Positions 30,830 to 42,800 of a stretch of DNA of 64,000 nt are shown here, one piece after another. The position numbers and the translations under genes were made by a program. Under the pieces are notes generated by a model that was not told the origin of the DNA, made no database searches, and saw only the letters and a program-made list of their open reading frames with translations. The DNA is taken from NCBI RefSeq assembly GCF_019175385.1, contig NC_083345.1, positions 125,987,657 through 126,051,656 on the forward strand. The letters are read 5' to 3'. Every line of letters begins with the position of its first letter. The stretch's first letter is position 1. This stretch comes from Lycium barbarum. Its lineage: Eukaryota; Streptophyta; Magnoliopsida; Solanales; Solanaceae.

Positions 30830-33575
30830 TGTAACACCTCGAAATTTTTAAACTAACACTTAAATTTTCGATTGACCACATTCTTGATAGTAAGGGTATA
30901 TTTTACTTTACAATTCCTGAATGTGAACTTGACGACATTTAAAACTTGTTTGAAGTGTTATGGTGTAGTATGTAAGATACTCCTATTATTATCTTAGTAA
31001 TTTATTTGATGGATTAGATAGTTATTTATAAAAGTGGGCAACCTTTTTATTTTGTTTTATTATTTTCTTTCATTCTTATCAAGTAAGATACATACCCTTT
31101 TGTCTCCTATCCTCTTCATCTCCATAAATTCGTTTTCTCTAGAAAAAAAGAAGATCCCAAAACTTCTCTCCTTTCATAATATTCATCCTCTAAATCACTC
31201 ATCAAGACTTGCTTTGGTTGAGCCCGAAACAACTCCGCACGATTGAGGTGATGTTCCGAGGGAGACTTAAGGATGGTGTAACACCTCGTGCATTCGGGCT
31301 AAGATTTAACTCATAAGACAGGGGTATAATGAACCCAATTTGAGTAGTGTATAAATGGAGTTTGAAACCCAATCAAGACATGAGAAGAGTCCTTGAGCAA
31401 AGGAAAGTCGGAAGCTACCCTACGGAGCTTGTTTTCAAGTGAGTTTGCACCACGTCTAAATTGAAATGAGTATAAAGAAAAATATGTAAGGAATTTGGGA
31501 AACTTTCCTTCTTCAAAGTTGTAGATCTTTGAAATACCTTTCCAACGATATATTATGGAGGTCAAACAGACATCTGTGAAAAACGTTATGCCCGTTTTAC
31601 TAAAATAGTGTTCTGCCGATTTACGGTGAAATATACGGGCCGTGAATATTATACGGGCCAAATATTTAGTCCGTAAAATTGGTCCAGAAAGCCCAAATCA
31701 CTGTAATTGATTTACGGTGGGATATATGGTCCATAAAACTTTTATGGGCCATAAAATAGGGCGTAAAGTGGGTCCGACAGCAATTTTAAAACTTCGTTTT
31801 AAGGCTTTTTCACTTCATTCTTCACACCCCAAGCCCTAGAACGACCTTCTATTCTCTCCCATCATCAAAAACACCAATGTAAGCCTATTCTAATCATTCC
31901 AAGTCAATTCTAATATATATCTTTGTAATCTAAACAAGAAATCATCATTCCTAACCTAGGGTTTTTAAGAAAACCCATCTCAAGGGTTCAAGATTTAAGA
32001 ATTTGGAAATTTTCTTCAAAGTTAAAGTCTTTAATTCAAGTTTGGAGCATTACCAAGTATGTGGAGTTACTATCTACGTGTGGGAACATCATTGTTCTTC
32101 CCCACGCCTCTTAATCCATAAAGTATGAATTTTTACGAAAACTAGGGTTTCTATACCATGCTCATAACAACCCTAGGTCCATGTCCATGATTATATTATG
32201 TATGAATTCCTATTATTCTATCATTGTGTTCTTAATAACTCTATATGATTATTGAGAATCAGTCCGTAATCCACGAAAACCCATATACCTTATTCCATGA
32301 GTTCGTACATGCAAGTTATGATATGCTATGATATTTTTCAAGAAAATATTATGTTTTACAAGTTCAGGCAAGCAAGTTATAATTCATGATATCCACGTAC
32401 AAGCAAGTTATGATTCATGAAACCATGGGCAGCATGTGCCACTTATTTTTACATGTTCATGTTTTTGGAAGTTGCATTAATTACTGAGAAGGTCTCAAAT
32501 AGCCTGAAACTACGTAGCCACCGTAGGATGAGGATTGCTCCATCCATGCTTAGGACGATCTCTCACAATGACTGAATCCTTTCATAATATTATTAAATCT
32601 GATGTCCCTGGCAAGGTATGAGTGTTCTGCTGGTAGGACGCAAGTACCAGACCATGTTGTCGGTTATATTTACTGCTCTCCCTACTCACGATATTTTACA
32701 CATGTTATATATGTATATGTACTCATGTTCATGATCATGTTTCAGCTCAGTCTCTGTTATGTTATTTTTATGTCCCATGTTATTTCATTCAGTTGCTTTA
32801 CATACCGGTACATTCAATATGCTGACGTCCCCTTTTATTGCCCGGGGACCTGCATTTCACGATGCAGGTACGAATTTACAGGACGCCACATCTGCTCAGT
32901 AGGATTTGCACGTACCAGCTTATTGGTGAGCCTCATGTCATTCGGGGTATAGGCATTGTCTTTCTTTATTTAGTTTTTCATCTAAAGGTATGCTGGGAGC
33001 CTTGTCCCAGCAAGTATGTTACGTGTTTCAGACTCATGTTAGAGGTTTCATAGACAAGACAAGTGTCATGCTAGACTTCAGAGTTGGTTAGCCGATTTGG
33101 TTCATTTATGATATTGTCCGCATTCATGACTTAACCAAGTACTTCTGTTTAATATTATGACTTACTATATTTTACAAAAGCTCATCATGCACTTCACTTT
33201 ATAATTCCGCTCATGTATGTCCTCATGATGATTCAGCAAGCTATGTCGTTCGCTCGGTCACATGCAGTTAGGCACCAAGTGTCGTGTTACGCCCAGGCCA
33301 TGGTTCGGGGCGTGACAGATGGCCAATAGAGGTAGACTATTTGGAAGCTTAGATGAAGATCACATTTGCACGAGCATGTTCATTTTGCATATGTTTGGGG
33401 ACTTGTACGTGATCCATGACATACTTAGGTATGCACTTTTGAAACTTGTTCACATGGGCCTATTTTCGCTACTAAATTACTGTGAATATCTTATTAAATA
33501 AATTTACTCTGAATGTTGAGGTATGAAATTTGCTTTTGTTTCGTAAGTGGCATCCTCCCAAAAGGGGGTGCTACA
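30830..33575 (+). mobile_element. 3' LTR of the small element, split by a solo LTR
   Basis: Starts TGTAACACCTCG after the purine-rich TTAAGTGGAGAGAGT (30815-30829) and ends GGGGTGCTACA. It has a TATA box near 31022 (ATTTATAAAAG). The insertion at 31277-33317 plus one TSD accounts for 2046 bp, leaving about 700 bp of LTR. Confidence 0.85.
31277..33317 (+). mobile_element. Solo LTR, 2.0 kb, TSD GATGG
   Basis: Starts TGTAACACCTCGTGCATT and ends GTTCGGGGCGTGACA, flanked by GATGG (31272-31276 and 33318-33322). No internal genes. It has repeated ACGGGCC / GGCCCAT palindromic pieces at 31610-31770 and a CACGATGCAGGTAC segment near 32860, like its relatives at 18428 and 58836. Duplicated at 56104-58144. 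Confidence 0.9.
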
Positions 33576-33580
33576 ATAAC

Positions 33581-33715
33581 TTTATGGGGAATTGACATCT
33601 TCATATAAGTACCACATAATAGTAGCAAATATTTAACCCAAAACATTTAGCATATTTTAAGCCTTAAAAAATTGGCACTAAGTAGCCAATTAAGAAAAGA
33701 TAGGGCTTAATTATA
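33581..33715. other. Old flank between the small LTR element and the LINE
   Basis: 135 bp of AT-rich sequence following the ATAAC target duplication. It continues the sequence left of 24029. No feature. Confidence 0.5.
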
Positions 33716-33944
33716 GGGGGCTAAGGCAAGGGGACCCTATGTCCCCATTACTATTTGTGTTGGTTATGGAGTACCTATCCAGGGTCCTAAAATGCATGAG
33801 CAATTTACCTGATTTTCAGTACTACCGCATGTGCAAGCATATCAAACTGTCTCACTTAATATTTGCAGATGATCTAATGATATTCTGCAAAGGAGATGCT
33901 AGTTCTGTAGCAAGGGTGATGGAAGCATTGACCCATTTTAGTGC
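33716..33944 (+). pseudogene. LINE (L1-type) reverse transcriptase fragment, cut by the duplication joint
   Basis: Translation from 33718 gives the RT block GLRQGDPMSPLLFVLVMEY and, further on, LIFADDLMIFCKG, which holds the catalytic FADD motif of non-LTR RTs. Upstream RT motifs are absent, consistent with 5' truncation. The frame stops abruptly at 33944, where the sequence jumps to filler and LTR DNA. The uninterrupted continuation is in the second copy (58543 onward). Confidence 0.88.
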
Positions 33945-33962
33945 CTAACTGCATGTGACCGA
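33945..33962. other. 18-bp templated filler at the tandem-duplication joint
   Basis: The left side matches the copy at 58771 up to ...TTTTAGTGC, and the right side matches the LTR from its base 3029 (GCTAAGTATC, 27201). Between them is CTAACTGCATGTGACCGA. With 4 bp to the left (GTGC) and 2 bp to the right (GC), this is a 24-nt perfect reverse complement of 33252-33275. Confidence 0.9.
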
Positions 33963-36945
33963 GCTAAGTATCTAGTCCGTCACCTTTCTGCCTCTGTTTT
34001 TGCCAATAATCAGTTTGTATGTGCCATCATTTGCTGATATCTGATTCAGACTGTTCTATTTTTTCAAAAGAAAGCAATCTGTGATTCGAGTACTCGCTTG
34101 GAAGACCTAAAAATGGCATGAACCTTATTTTTGCAAATTGAACATAGCATATCTGTTTAAATGAAGATTCAATCCTGTATTTAGCACAATTTGTTGCGTA
34201 TTCGTTAGCATGACTACAAACCTTGAGTTAACTTGGGAAGCTCTTGCGCATTGACAATCGTTATCTTCTTCTTGCCTCACCATCGTAATTCGTCGCTTTA
34301 TCCTTCATTCATAGAGTTAGATGCTCCTGTTGTAATATTCACTAGTGTTAAATGTGGTTGGTGAAAGGAACAATATAAAATTTGTACCATGTGTGATTTC
34401 CAGTTGTAACATCCATTTGTACAATCCGCCCACTTTGTAGTGTTCTTTCTTAAGTTTGGATTATGCTAGTTGGTGATGTCCAAAGTTATAAACCATGAGA
34501 CATACTGATTCTTCCTCCTAAAAGATTTATCATTTTCTTCGCGATGATTTGTGCTTAACATCCTGTTTGGATAAATTAATAGGGAGGAACAGTTGGAAGA
34601 ATGCCATTTATTCTTGTGTGCGTGAATATTCCTTGATTTACCTGCTAAATGAAAATGTGCTCTTCCCTATAAGATGATAAGTCTAAATTCCAACACTTAA
34701 AATGTACAGTCTAGTAATTGGTGGTCGATGTCATTCGATAAAATATGACTTAATATGATGCTTTGTTTCTTTTAGTCTTTATGGTTTTCATGGTTACTTG
34801 TTACTTCCCCTTCAACATTGTTAGGCATGGTAATTGGCTCATTTAGGTGTACTTTAGCCATTTTGCTATTGCATTTTGGAGTTGAAACTGCTGGTGCATT
34901 TTAGCCATTCCGCAGCTCTATGTTGGGCCATGAACTACTGCATTTTTAGCTGAATTACTGCCTGCATTTTGGCCAACTGATTCCTGCATTTTGAGGCTGA
35001 AAATGCTACATTCTTAAGACACAATTACAACCAAGCAGTTACTGCAATTTATACCTAATGTTGCTGCACTTTGGGGACTGATTTAAGACAAACAGTAGCT
35101 ACATTTACTGCTGCGTTTTTAGACCATTTCTACTACGTTTTAGGCCATTTTCACCCCATCTTGGGACTGATTTTGCTGCTGCAATTGAGGCCAACGCTGC
35201 TGCATTTTTTTCGGCCATTTGCACCTCATTTTTAGGGGTTGATTTGTTGCTGCATTTTGGCCATTTGCTGCCTCATTTTTGACCATTTCGCTGATGCAAT
35301 TTGTGCCATGAATTGCTGCATCTTGGGTCGCTTACCGTTGCTGAGTTCTCGGGCCATCATAATTTTCTGGGTCAACTTGAAATAAAATATGTTAGTGCCT
35401 TGGAAGCTCCATTTGTTTAAAATATGACTACAAGATTCCAGGTCGGGATGAACAGTGGTTACTCCAATTCATTGGCTGCATATCCAGTTGAATTATCATT
35501 TTTGTTTCTTAGTTTGGTTCGTATAAATGTCCTCCACAATTAGTTGGATGTTAAGCCCAAGTTATGAAGTCCTTGTACCTCATTATAGATGCTGCGTTGT
35601 TTTTTTTTCTTTTTTTTTGCCGCTTATTTGTCTCGTTATATAGACCTAATCCTTTTCTTTTCTTCCTTTTGCATGAACACACATGGGAGAATATTGGAGT
35701 TATGGCAACTCTAAGTTCAGCCCGGAATTAGGAGTAAACAGTAGCTGCGGTTTTGTTCGAGCTGAGCCCAGTTCAATCATTTTACTCTCCTAATTTTTTT
35801 TATTTTGTGCATTTAATTTGTAATTACATGACTAACACTTTATTTGCTTAGATTAGGCGAGCCTTAGCGGAATTACCGGTTTTGATTTTAACAAAATGGG
35901 CAGGAAGAAACAATAATATCCTTAGTTTCGTTTTTCTTCTTCCATATTAATGTATTTATAGTATCTATAATATTTATCTATATTAAAGCCATTGATTCTC
36001 AAGGATGAAGCCATAAGCACATATTTTGAATTAAGATCATGTTTTCATTCTTACTGTATTAGAAATTTCAAAAACACCACTAATACGCAAATATAAATTC
36101 AGGTATATTTTATGAATGCATTTTCAATCATGCATGTTTTAGCCCAAATAACTTTAAATAAGAGTGATATAAAAAAATATAAAGAAATTCATGGCCTTTC
36201 ATCATATTTAAGAATATAAGTCTAGGCATTCCTACACCGTCATATTCATGTAATATCATTTTTTTATCTAAAGATCACATTTGACAAATCATCTTTTAAA
36301 AGGCATTAATCATAAGCAAATTACCCTATTTTTTACGAATCTTACTTTCTTTTGAATAATATTGCTATATTTTCATTTTTGGCTTTATCAATATCTTTAA
36401 ATCTCGTTTAACATTTAGAATCTTCTATTATACAATTATTATGCTTTCTACAAGTACTATTTTTAAACAACATTATTATACTTTCGTTTAAAGCCTTAAC
36501 AGCATTTATGAGTCATATCTTCAAAATAGCATTAGAAATACTCTTTTATACAAATTATCATTTTTTATAAGTCCTATTTTAAATAGCATCCTTACATGTC
36601 TATTTATAACTTTAGCAATATTTACAAAGTTACTTTTTTTTTTCTATGACACTATATTCACACTTAGCCTAACTAATCGTAAGTCCGGTCGGTTAACCAT
36701 TGTTAATGGGTCTTAAAGGATGCCTAATACCTTCCCTTTAGACTAATTGAACCCTTACCTAGAATCTTAAGTTTCGCAGACCTTAAACAGAGCTAACTTT
36801 AAACATAACTTTAATAAACTTTAGGTGTCCTAATTCACCATAAATAATTAGGTGGCGACTCCTTAAAACAAACAACAAAAACGGAAATCTCCAATACGTC
36901 ATACTTCTAATTTAACTCTACCTGGTTAAAAAAAGGGGTGTGACA
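33963..36945 (+). mobile_element. Truncated 5' LTR of the Tat/Ogre-like element
   Basis: Corresponds to 27201-30182 of the solo LTR, ends AAGGGGTGTGACA, and is followed directly by the PBS. The first half of the LTR, including its promoter, is missing, so this copy cannot start a normal genomic transcript. Confidence 0.92.
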
Positions 36946-36948
36946 GCT

Positions 36949-36966
36949 TGGCGACTCTGCTGGGGA
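36949..36966 (+). promoter_or_regulatory. Primer binding site (tRNA-Arg type)
   Basis: TGGCGACTCTGCTGGGGA starts 3 bp after the LTR end. It is complementary to a tRNA 3' end reading UCCCCAGCAGAGUCGCCA. From memory, Ogre/Tat elements use tRNA-Arg here. The tRNA identity was not checked. Confidence 0.8.
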
Positions 36967-38091
36967 ATCACTTAGGTTCTAACCATAACGGACTTAGTTT
37001 AAATAGGTTTTGTGTGCTTATTTTAATTACTTTATTTGTTTGTTAACTGTTTTTACATGCTATTAATTGTTTGCTTGATATAAACTGTTTGTTTGATATA
37101 AACTGTTTATGTGTTACTGCTTTGATAAACTGTCATTCCGTTCATATTTCTTCCACTCCTGGAAAACTCGCACATATTCACACACTCAAAACGGCTTCGC
37201 GGTTCGCGCCCGTGCACTACTAAATTACCCCTTTAGTTGGATTGATCTTGTGGATTTAGTCGATCGGCGGTGCAGTCGACGGCCACAGACTTTCCACTCC
37301 CAAGTTGTCCGCTTGGGAGAACCTTGTGTCATAGGAAGCCAACTCTTAGTCAGCCTAAGATAGAGCTAAACCAACACCCTTTAATAAGAGCATACATTTC
37401 ATGACCTAGGAGGTTTAATACCCTTGGTGTATTAAATCCATTAGATGACTTTACCCAAACGTCCAAGCGGGTTCACAACCCCCAGTGATACCAATCATAC
37501 TTTATATGCATGTTTGAAGGATAACTGTGCCTAAATATTGACTATTCGCTCTAATTAATTAAACTTTAGGAAAGGAGGGAATGACTAACATTTCTATGAC
37601 AGGTATGCATTTGCATTGGAGTACAACAAATGACAAAGATCAATGACATCACAAAACGGAGCTGAAATTTAGATATAGCAAAATTGTATTTACTTTATTT
37701 AGATTAGGAAACACTTTATGTTGTATTCATTTGACATGTAATAAATATTACATTATCTTGTACTTTATTTTGAGAAATAGAATCTGTTTAATTAATCAAA
37801 GCAACGGGATGACGTATTATGGCACACTTTATCCTTCAAACAAACGTTAGGCCTACCTCTGGCACAAAGAGGTCACATGCATATTAGGACGCGTTATTAT
37901 TGTTTAATATAATTGTTTACATTTATTTGACAACTTGTTTGACTTTATTCGATGAATTATTTGCTACAGGTCTTACTTGACTTTACGTGATCTCGACTTT
38001 ACCTAGATGTGTTCATGAGACTAACATCATTTATACTTTGTGTTTCTTTTATCTTATCCCCAAAAAGAGAGTTGATTCGTGTTGACACTCG
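36967..38091 (+). other. Leader between PBS and gag
   Basis: 1.1 kb without a convincing ORF. The extra ORF that many Ogre elements carry before gag is not seen. Small repeats such as (TGTTTGATATAAAC) near 37070-37105 occur. Confidence 0.6.
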
Positions 38092-39858
38092 ATGGCCGAT
38101 CATCCTTACGTCACGAGATCAAAGACATCATCGTTACCTAAACGTAGTTGGGTTGTTCAAGGAAATGAAATTACTATTCCCGATCCGGCCGCATCTATTC
38201 CAACTGGTGTAGAAAACATCGTGATCTCAAGCGATCCGCCCGAGATTTCCGAACACGGAACTGCTATTCAACGGGATGAACATATCGCCCGCCTGACTCA
38301 AGAAATTGAGAATCTACGTGGAGAACTAAATCGGGTTAGGGATTTGACCAATTTATCCATCACCCTCCAAAATTCACCTTCTGAACCTAGCAATACTGCA
38401 CCAGAACCACCTCGTTTCCCATCACTCGAATCCCCAGTTCCTGAGCATTTTCCTCCCCAAAACAATGCACCTACCAACCACAACGTACCTCCGGTCACCC
38501 CCGCAAATCCACCAAACCCATCATCCACCTGTACTCCCCCACAAAGTCAACCACCCACTTACATTAACTATACTCCTCCACAAAGTCAACCACCCACTTA
38601 CACTAGCTATACTCCTCCACAAAATCAACCACCCACTTACACTACCTATGCTACTCATAATCCACCACCCATCAACCCACCAAGTCAATCGCTAGTGCAC
38701 ACTCCCTATGTTCCTTTGCCCACCAACACTAATCCACTACCCACAACCACTCCTCTAAACCCATCAAACCAACCACCTGCGAATACCACTTATAACACAA
38801 CCCCTCCAGTCCAAAACACTCCCATCGCCCAAACTTATCCAACCCAGCATATACACGGGGCACACTTTGTCACCCCTAATGCACAATGCGTTCCTCCGGT
38901 ATATGCCGCAGAAACACAAACCTTTACCAATCCAATAACGGTCAGGTTCCAACCCGAAGTAGATCAATACGAAGAAATGGAAAAGGATGCAAAGGCAGGG
39001 GCAGATAACATATTGCTAAAAGAGATCCACAGTCTCAAAGAAGCAATGAGAAACCTTCAAGTTGCTAGGGGAACCAAGAGTGTAGAATACGAAGATCTCT
39101 GTGTTCAACCTGACGTCGATTTACCCGTGGGCTACAAACCGCCGAAATTTGATACATTCAATGGAACAGGCGACCCTCATACACACTTAAGGGCTTATTG
39201 TGACAAACTGGTTGGAGTAGGTAGAGACCAGAACATAAGGATGAAGCTCTTCATAAGAAGCTTATCTGGCGAAGCACTTACTTGGTATACACAACAGGAC
39301 GTCCGTAAATGGCGTGGTTGGAGCGACATGGCGCAAGACTTTATGGACAGATTCAGTTTTAACACCGACATCACACCAGATAGAGTCTACATGACTAAGT
39401 TAACCAAGAAATCAGCTGAGACATTCCGCAAGTATGCATTACGCTGGAGGTCAGAAGCGGCCAGAGTTCAACCTCCGATGAATGATAGGGAAATGACTGC
39501 TACCTTCATTGAATGCCAGGCTGGCATATTTTACGAGAAAATGATAGGTATGATGGGACAAAAATTCACAGAAGTTGTTCGAATGGGAGAAGCACTGGAA
39601 GAAGGAATCAAATCGGGGAAAATTCAGGATCTTATTGCTTTACAAGCAATGAACAAAGCTATACAATCTGGTTCTATCAACGGGATTAAAAAGAAGAAGG
39701 AAGATGTCGCTGCAGTCATGAACGCTCAAGGACATGAGCCAAGCCAAGCCATTCCATACTTTAACCACCCACAACAAACTTTCCACCCTTACCACTACCC
39801 TGAACCCTACCAAGCTCCACTACCTCCTTACCCCGTTTACAACACCCAAGCAAACTAC
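38092..39858 (+). pseudogene. Gag of the Tat/Ogre-like element, N-terminal 589 codons
   Basis: Starts MADHPYVTRSKTSS and remains open up to the solo LTR insertion. Parts: an N-terminal segment with a short helix (about residues 60-85); a Pro/Thr/Asn-rich linker (about 95-290) containing a 13-residue unit (TPPQSQPPTY plus INY/TSY/TTY) repeated three times at 38533-38649; then a retrotransposon gag core (about 350-520) with PPKFDTFNGTGDPHTHL, FIRSLSGEALTWY and RWRSEAARVQP blocks typical of plant Ty3/gypsy capsids. The insertion at 39859 adds two in-frame codons and a stop, so the present product would lack its C-terminus. The remaining codons resume at 44897 in a consistent frame. Confidence 0.9.
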
Positions 39859-42800
39859 TGTTGACACCCAATTTTGTCCCGCCTCTCCTCCGAAATACCT
39901 ATTTGTGCTTCTAATATTTTTGAGAAAAAATAAAATAAATATATATTATGTTTACTATAATTATTAGCCTCTTATCAATACCGTCATTGCATTATTCTAT
40001 CAATCATTATTATTATTACTATTATCGCATTTATTATTATTATTATTATTATTACTATTACTATTATTATTATTATTACTATTATTTATTACTATTATTA
40101 TAATTCACAATTTTTATCATTTCGGCATTTTACTAGCTCACGCACACGCATCGCATTTATCTTTGCATAATTAAATAATAATATTTATTTTACTGCGGAT
40201 TTTCGAAATATCATTGCACGGCTATTACAACGCCATTTTTTATCCGAGCATTAAGGATTGCATATTTCATATTGAGCAATATTTTAACACAAGTTGTTTA
40301 AACAGGTCTTTTATTTAAATTTAGAAGCCAAACTATTTCGTGCACTTAGTCCGTATTTTTGATTTATCGGACTCCAAATCAAAGTCCAATTAACTCCTAA
40401 ATATTTTTGGGCTGACCCATATTTTTTATCTCATTTTTTAGACCAGTCCATGTTTTTAATTCCCTAGCCCATTCTTTTAACACCCGGTCCAAAACTGACC
40501 CGGTCCATAAATGGACCGGGTCCAGCCCATTTTTCGTTGACAATAAGGAAACCTAGGTTTCCTCCTTCATTTTTCTCCTCTTCCATCCCCTCCTCTCTCC
40601 GCCTCCCTTTTCCTCTTTCCTCTCCACCTTCCCGTCGTCTTCTCCACCTCCCCATCGCCGCCTCCACCATACCACCGTACCCCCATCTCTTTCTTCGTCT
40701 CTCCCCTTTCCCTTTATTCCTAAAAACCCTAGTCGCCACGCACGCACACAACACTGTTTTGCCATCCCACGCGTCTGACATCTCCATTCCACCTTGTCCC
40801 CCCACGCTTCTGTTCCCCCCACGTTGCCACTGCCACCCACGCTCGTCTGTCCCCCCGCTCCTCTCTCTCTCTTCTTCGCAACAAACCCCAATTCGCCCTA
40901 TATATAATCGTTGTCCAAGTCAAGTAGAGGGGGGGATTTTCGGATGGATAGGAGGATTTTCTGATTCATAGGAGTACCCCAAGGAGATTTTTTTTTTGGA
41001 TTGGGAAAACCCCCCAAAGAAACCAAGGTCTCAGCCGCACAAACCCCCTTGAGAATTTTGAGTCTTTTAGCCTAAAAAATTCCATAGAAACTGAAAGCCT
41101 TCGTTTGTCGCTAAAATCCCCCAAGCAAAAATTCCAATTTTATCAATCTCTTTTATGTCTGTGAATTGAGTTTTGAAGTGTTTGAGTGTGTATCGAAGGC
41201 TTCGCACCCACTTCGCTGCTCCCGAAGAAGGTAAATTTCCTTCCCTTAAATTATTTTTAGCATTTGTTGAAATGTTCGAAACTGCTTATGTGATCAGTTT
41301 TGCTTAGTGGTATTTCAGATTTTGTTCGTGATTATTTGAGTTGTATTGGACATGTTTAGTTATGTTTAGTTCAATTTTGGGACTGTTGCAGCTTTACATG
41401 CAAGTCTGGATTAACCGGGTGCTTTAAGTTCATCTTTGTTTACCTGTATGTCCCGGGATTAATCTGTGTTAGTTCAGTTTCAATAGTTAAGCCTGTTTAT
41501 ATGTTAGTTCCAGCTTAATCCACTGAATCCTATATATTAGTTTAGCTTAATTTTTCATGCAATCTAATATGTCTTATGTGTCATTATACCCTAAGATAGC
41601 AAGCATGATCTAGTTTGTTTGGCTGCAAAGCACATCTTGGTTTAGTATAGCATATCTCCTGTTTGATTGGTGTGGCATGAATATTTAGTTTGTGAGCTAT
41701 ATGTTCTTTAAGTTGAAACGCTCATGTTTACATAGTCCACAACTCGCAGTTGATTGTCACAATTAGTTGAACATATGGAGTGATAGTTCCCATGCTCTTA
41801 GCATTGTTGGTCAAGATATTTTAGATCTTCTTTGGTTCAAATTGAAAGCAACAGGTTGATTAAAATACAAGATTGGTGTAGGTACTGCCGCTTAGATGAA
41901 AGTTTACTTCTAGTTGTCCTAGATTCAAATCGCCACATAAATTAATCTTTGTTTAAGCCTATAAAATATGAATGGTCTGTTGAACCCTGTAGCTAAAGCA
42001 GGGTTTATGTAGGTTTGAGATGTCCATCTGAATGGTTTAGTCCTCTGTTGAGTTCCTGAATGATCTTAATATGCTTACTGCTTAAGATTACTGAAAAATA
42101 AGAAATCTGGAAAATGTTCTAATTTGGAATCCCACTCCTAAATTCCTTAAGTCTAAAAAACACATCTTCAGTTTCAGTCCTCTTTAAGGTGATTTGTTGA
42201 TCTTGATTTGCATGAAGGGTCTATTCATTCCTTTGAAAGTGCAATCTTAAATGGTTTGACTTACAACTTACTAAGGGAATCACATCAGTATATTTAATTT
42301 GCCCAAGGTTATTGCCAAGTTTAACTGCTGATTACATTTGTATATGAGAAGGTTATTGAATGATTAGCATGAAAGAGATCATGAGTTCACCTGTTTGGCA
42401 GTAGTCCTGCCTCAGTTTGGAATTCCTAGATCATGTTTGTTTCTCTACAGTTTTGCTAAGTTCTTTCTTCTTTCGAATGTATTGCATTTGGCTGATTCAG
42501 AAATTGTTTTGTTTGTCTGTGCTACTGGCTGGCATGTTTGCCCTGATTGAACTATCTAGATCTCCTTGCAGCCCCCTCGAGCTTTGTCCCCACATCTCTG
42601 TGTAAATTTTATGTCCAGTATGAACCCTTCCCTGTCCCTAAATAATTTTGGCTTCTTGTGATACTTACATGATTCTTTGAAGACTGAGTTTTAAATCCTA
42701 AAAGCGTAGAATAAGCATGAGTCAATATCTTAAAATAGGAATCTGATTTCCATACCCCAGCATGCCTACAAGCTTATCCAGTTGAATATTGTTCAAACTG

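Larger units (their letters stand above)
24034..33575 (+). mobile_element. Two-LTR element with minimal interior (host of later insertions), TSD ATAAC
   Basis: Starts TGTAACACCTCGAAA, ends GGGGTGCTACA, and is flanked by ATAAC (24029-24033 and 33576-33580). The 5' LTR is 24034-30293, split by the solo LTR at 24173. The interior is 30294-30829. The 3' LTR is 30830-33575, split by the solo LTR at 31277. The PBS TGGTATCAGAGC (30298-30309) matches initiator tRNA-Met, and a purine tract precedes the 3' LTR. The interior is only 536 bp, contains a SINE and has no gag or pol, so the element is non-autonomous. Without insertions the 3' LTR is about 700 bp but the 5' LTR only about 245 bp, because about 450 bp are missing from the 5' copy. 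The two LTRs differ at several percent of shared sites, so this element is much older than the LTRs nested in it. Confidence 0.88.

Noticed and set aside
31311..31661. 116-codon minus-strand ORF, repeated at 56138-56488
   Set aside because: Within a solo LTR and its duplicate. No domain, and it is repeated only because of segmental duplication.
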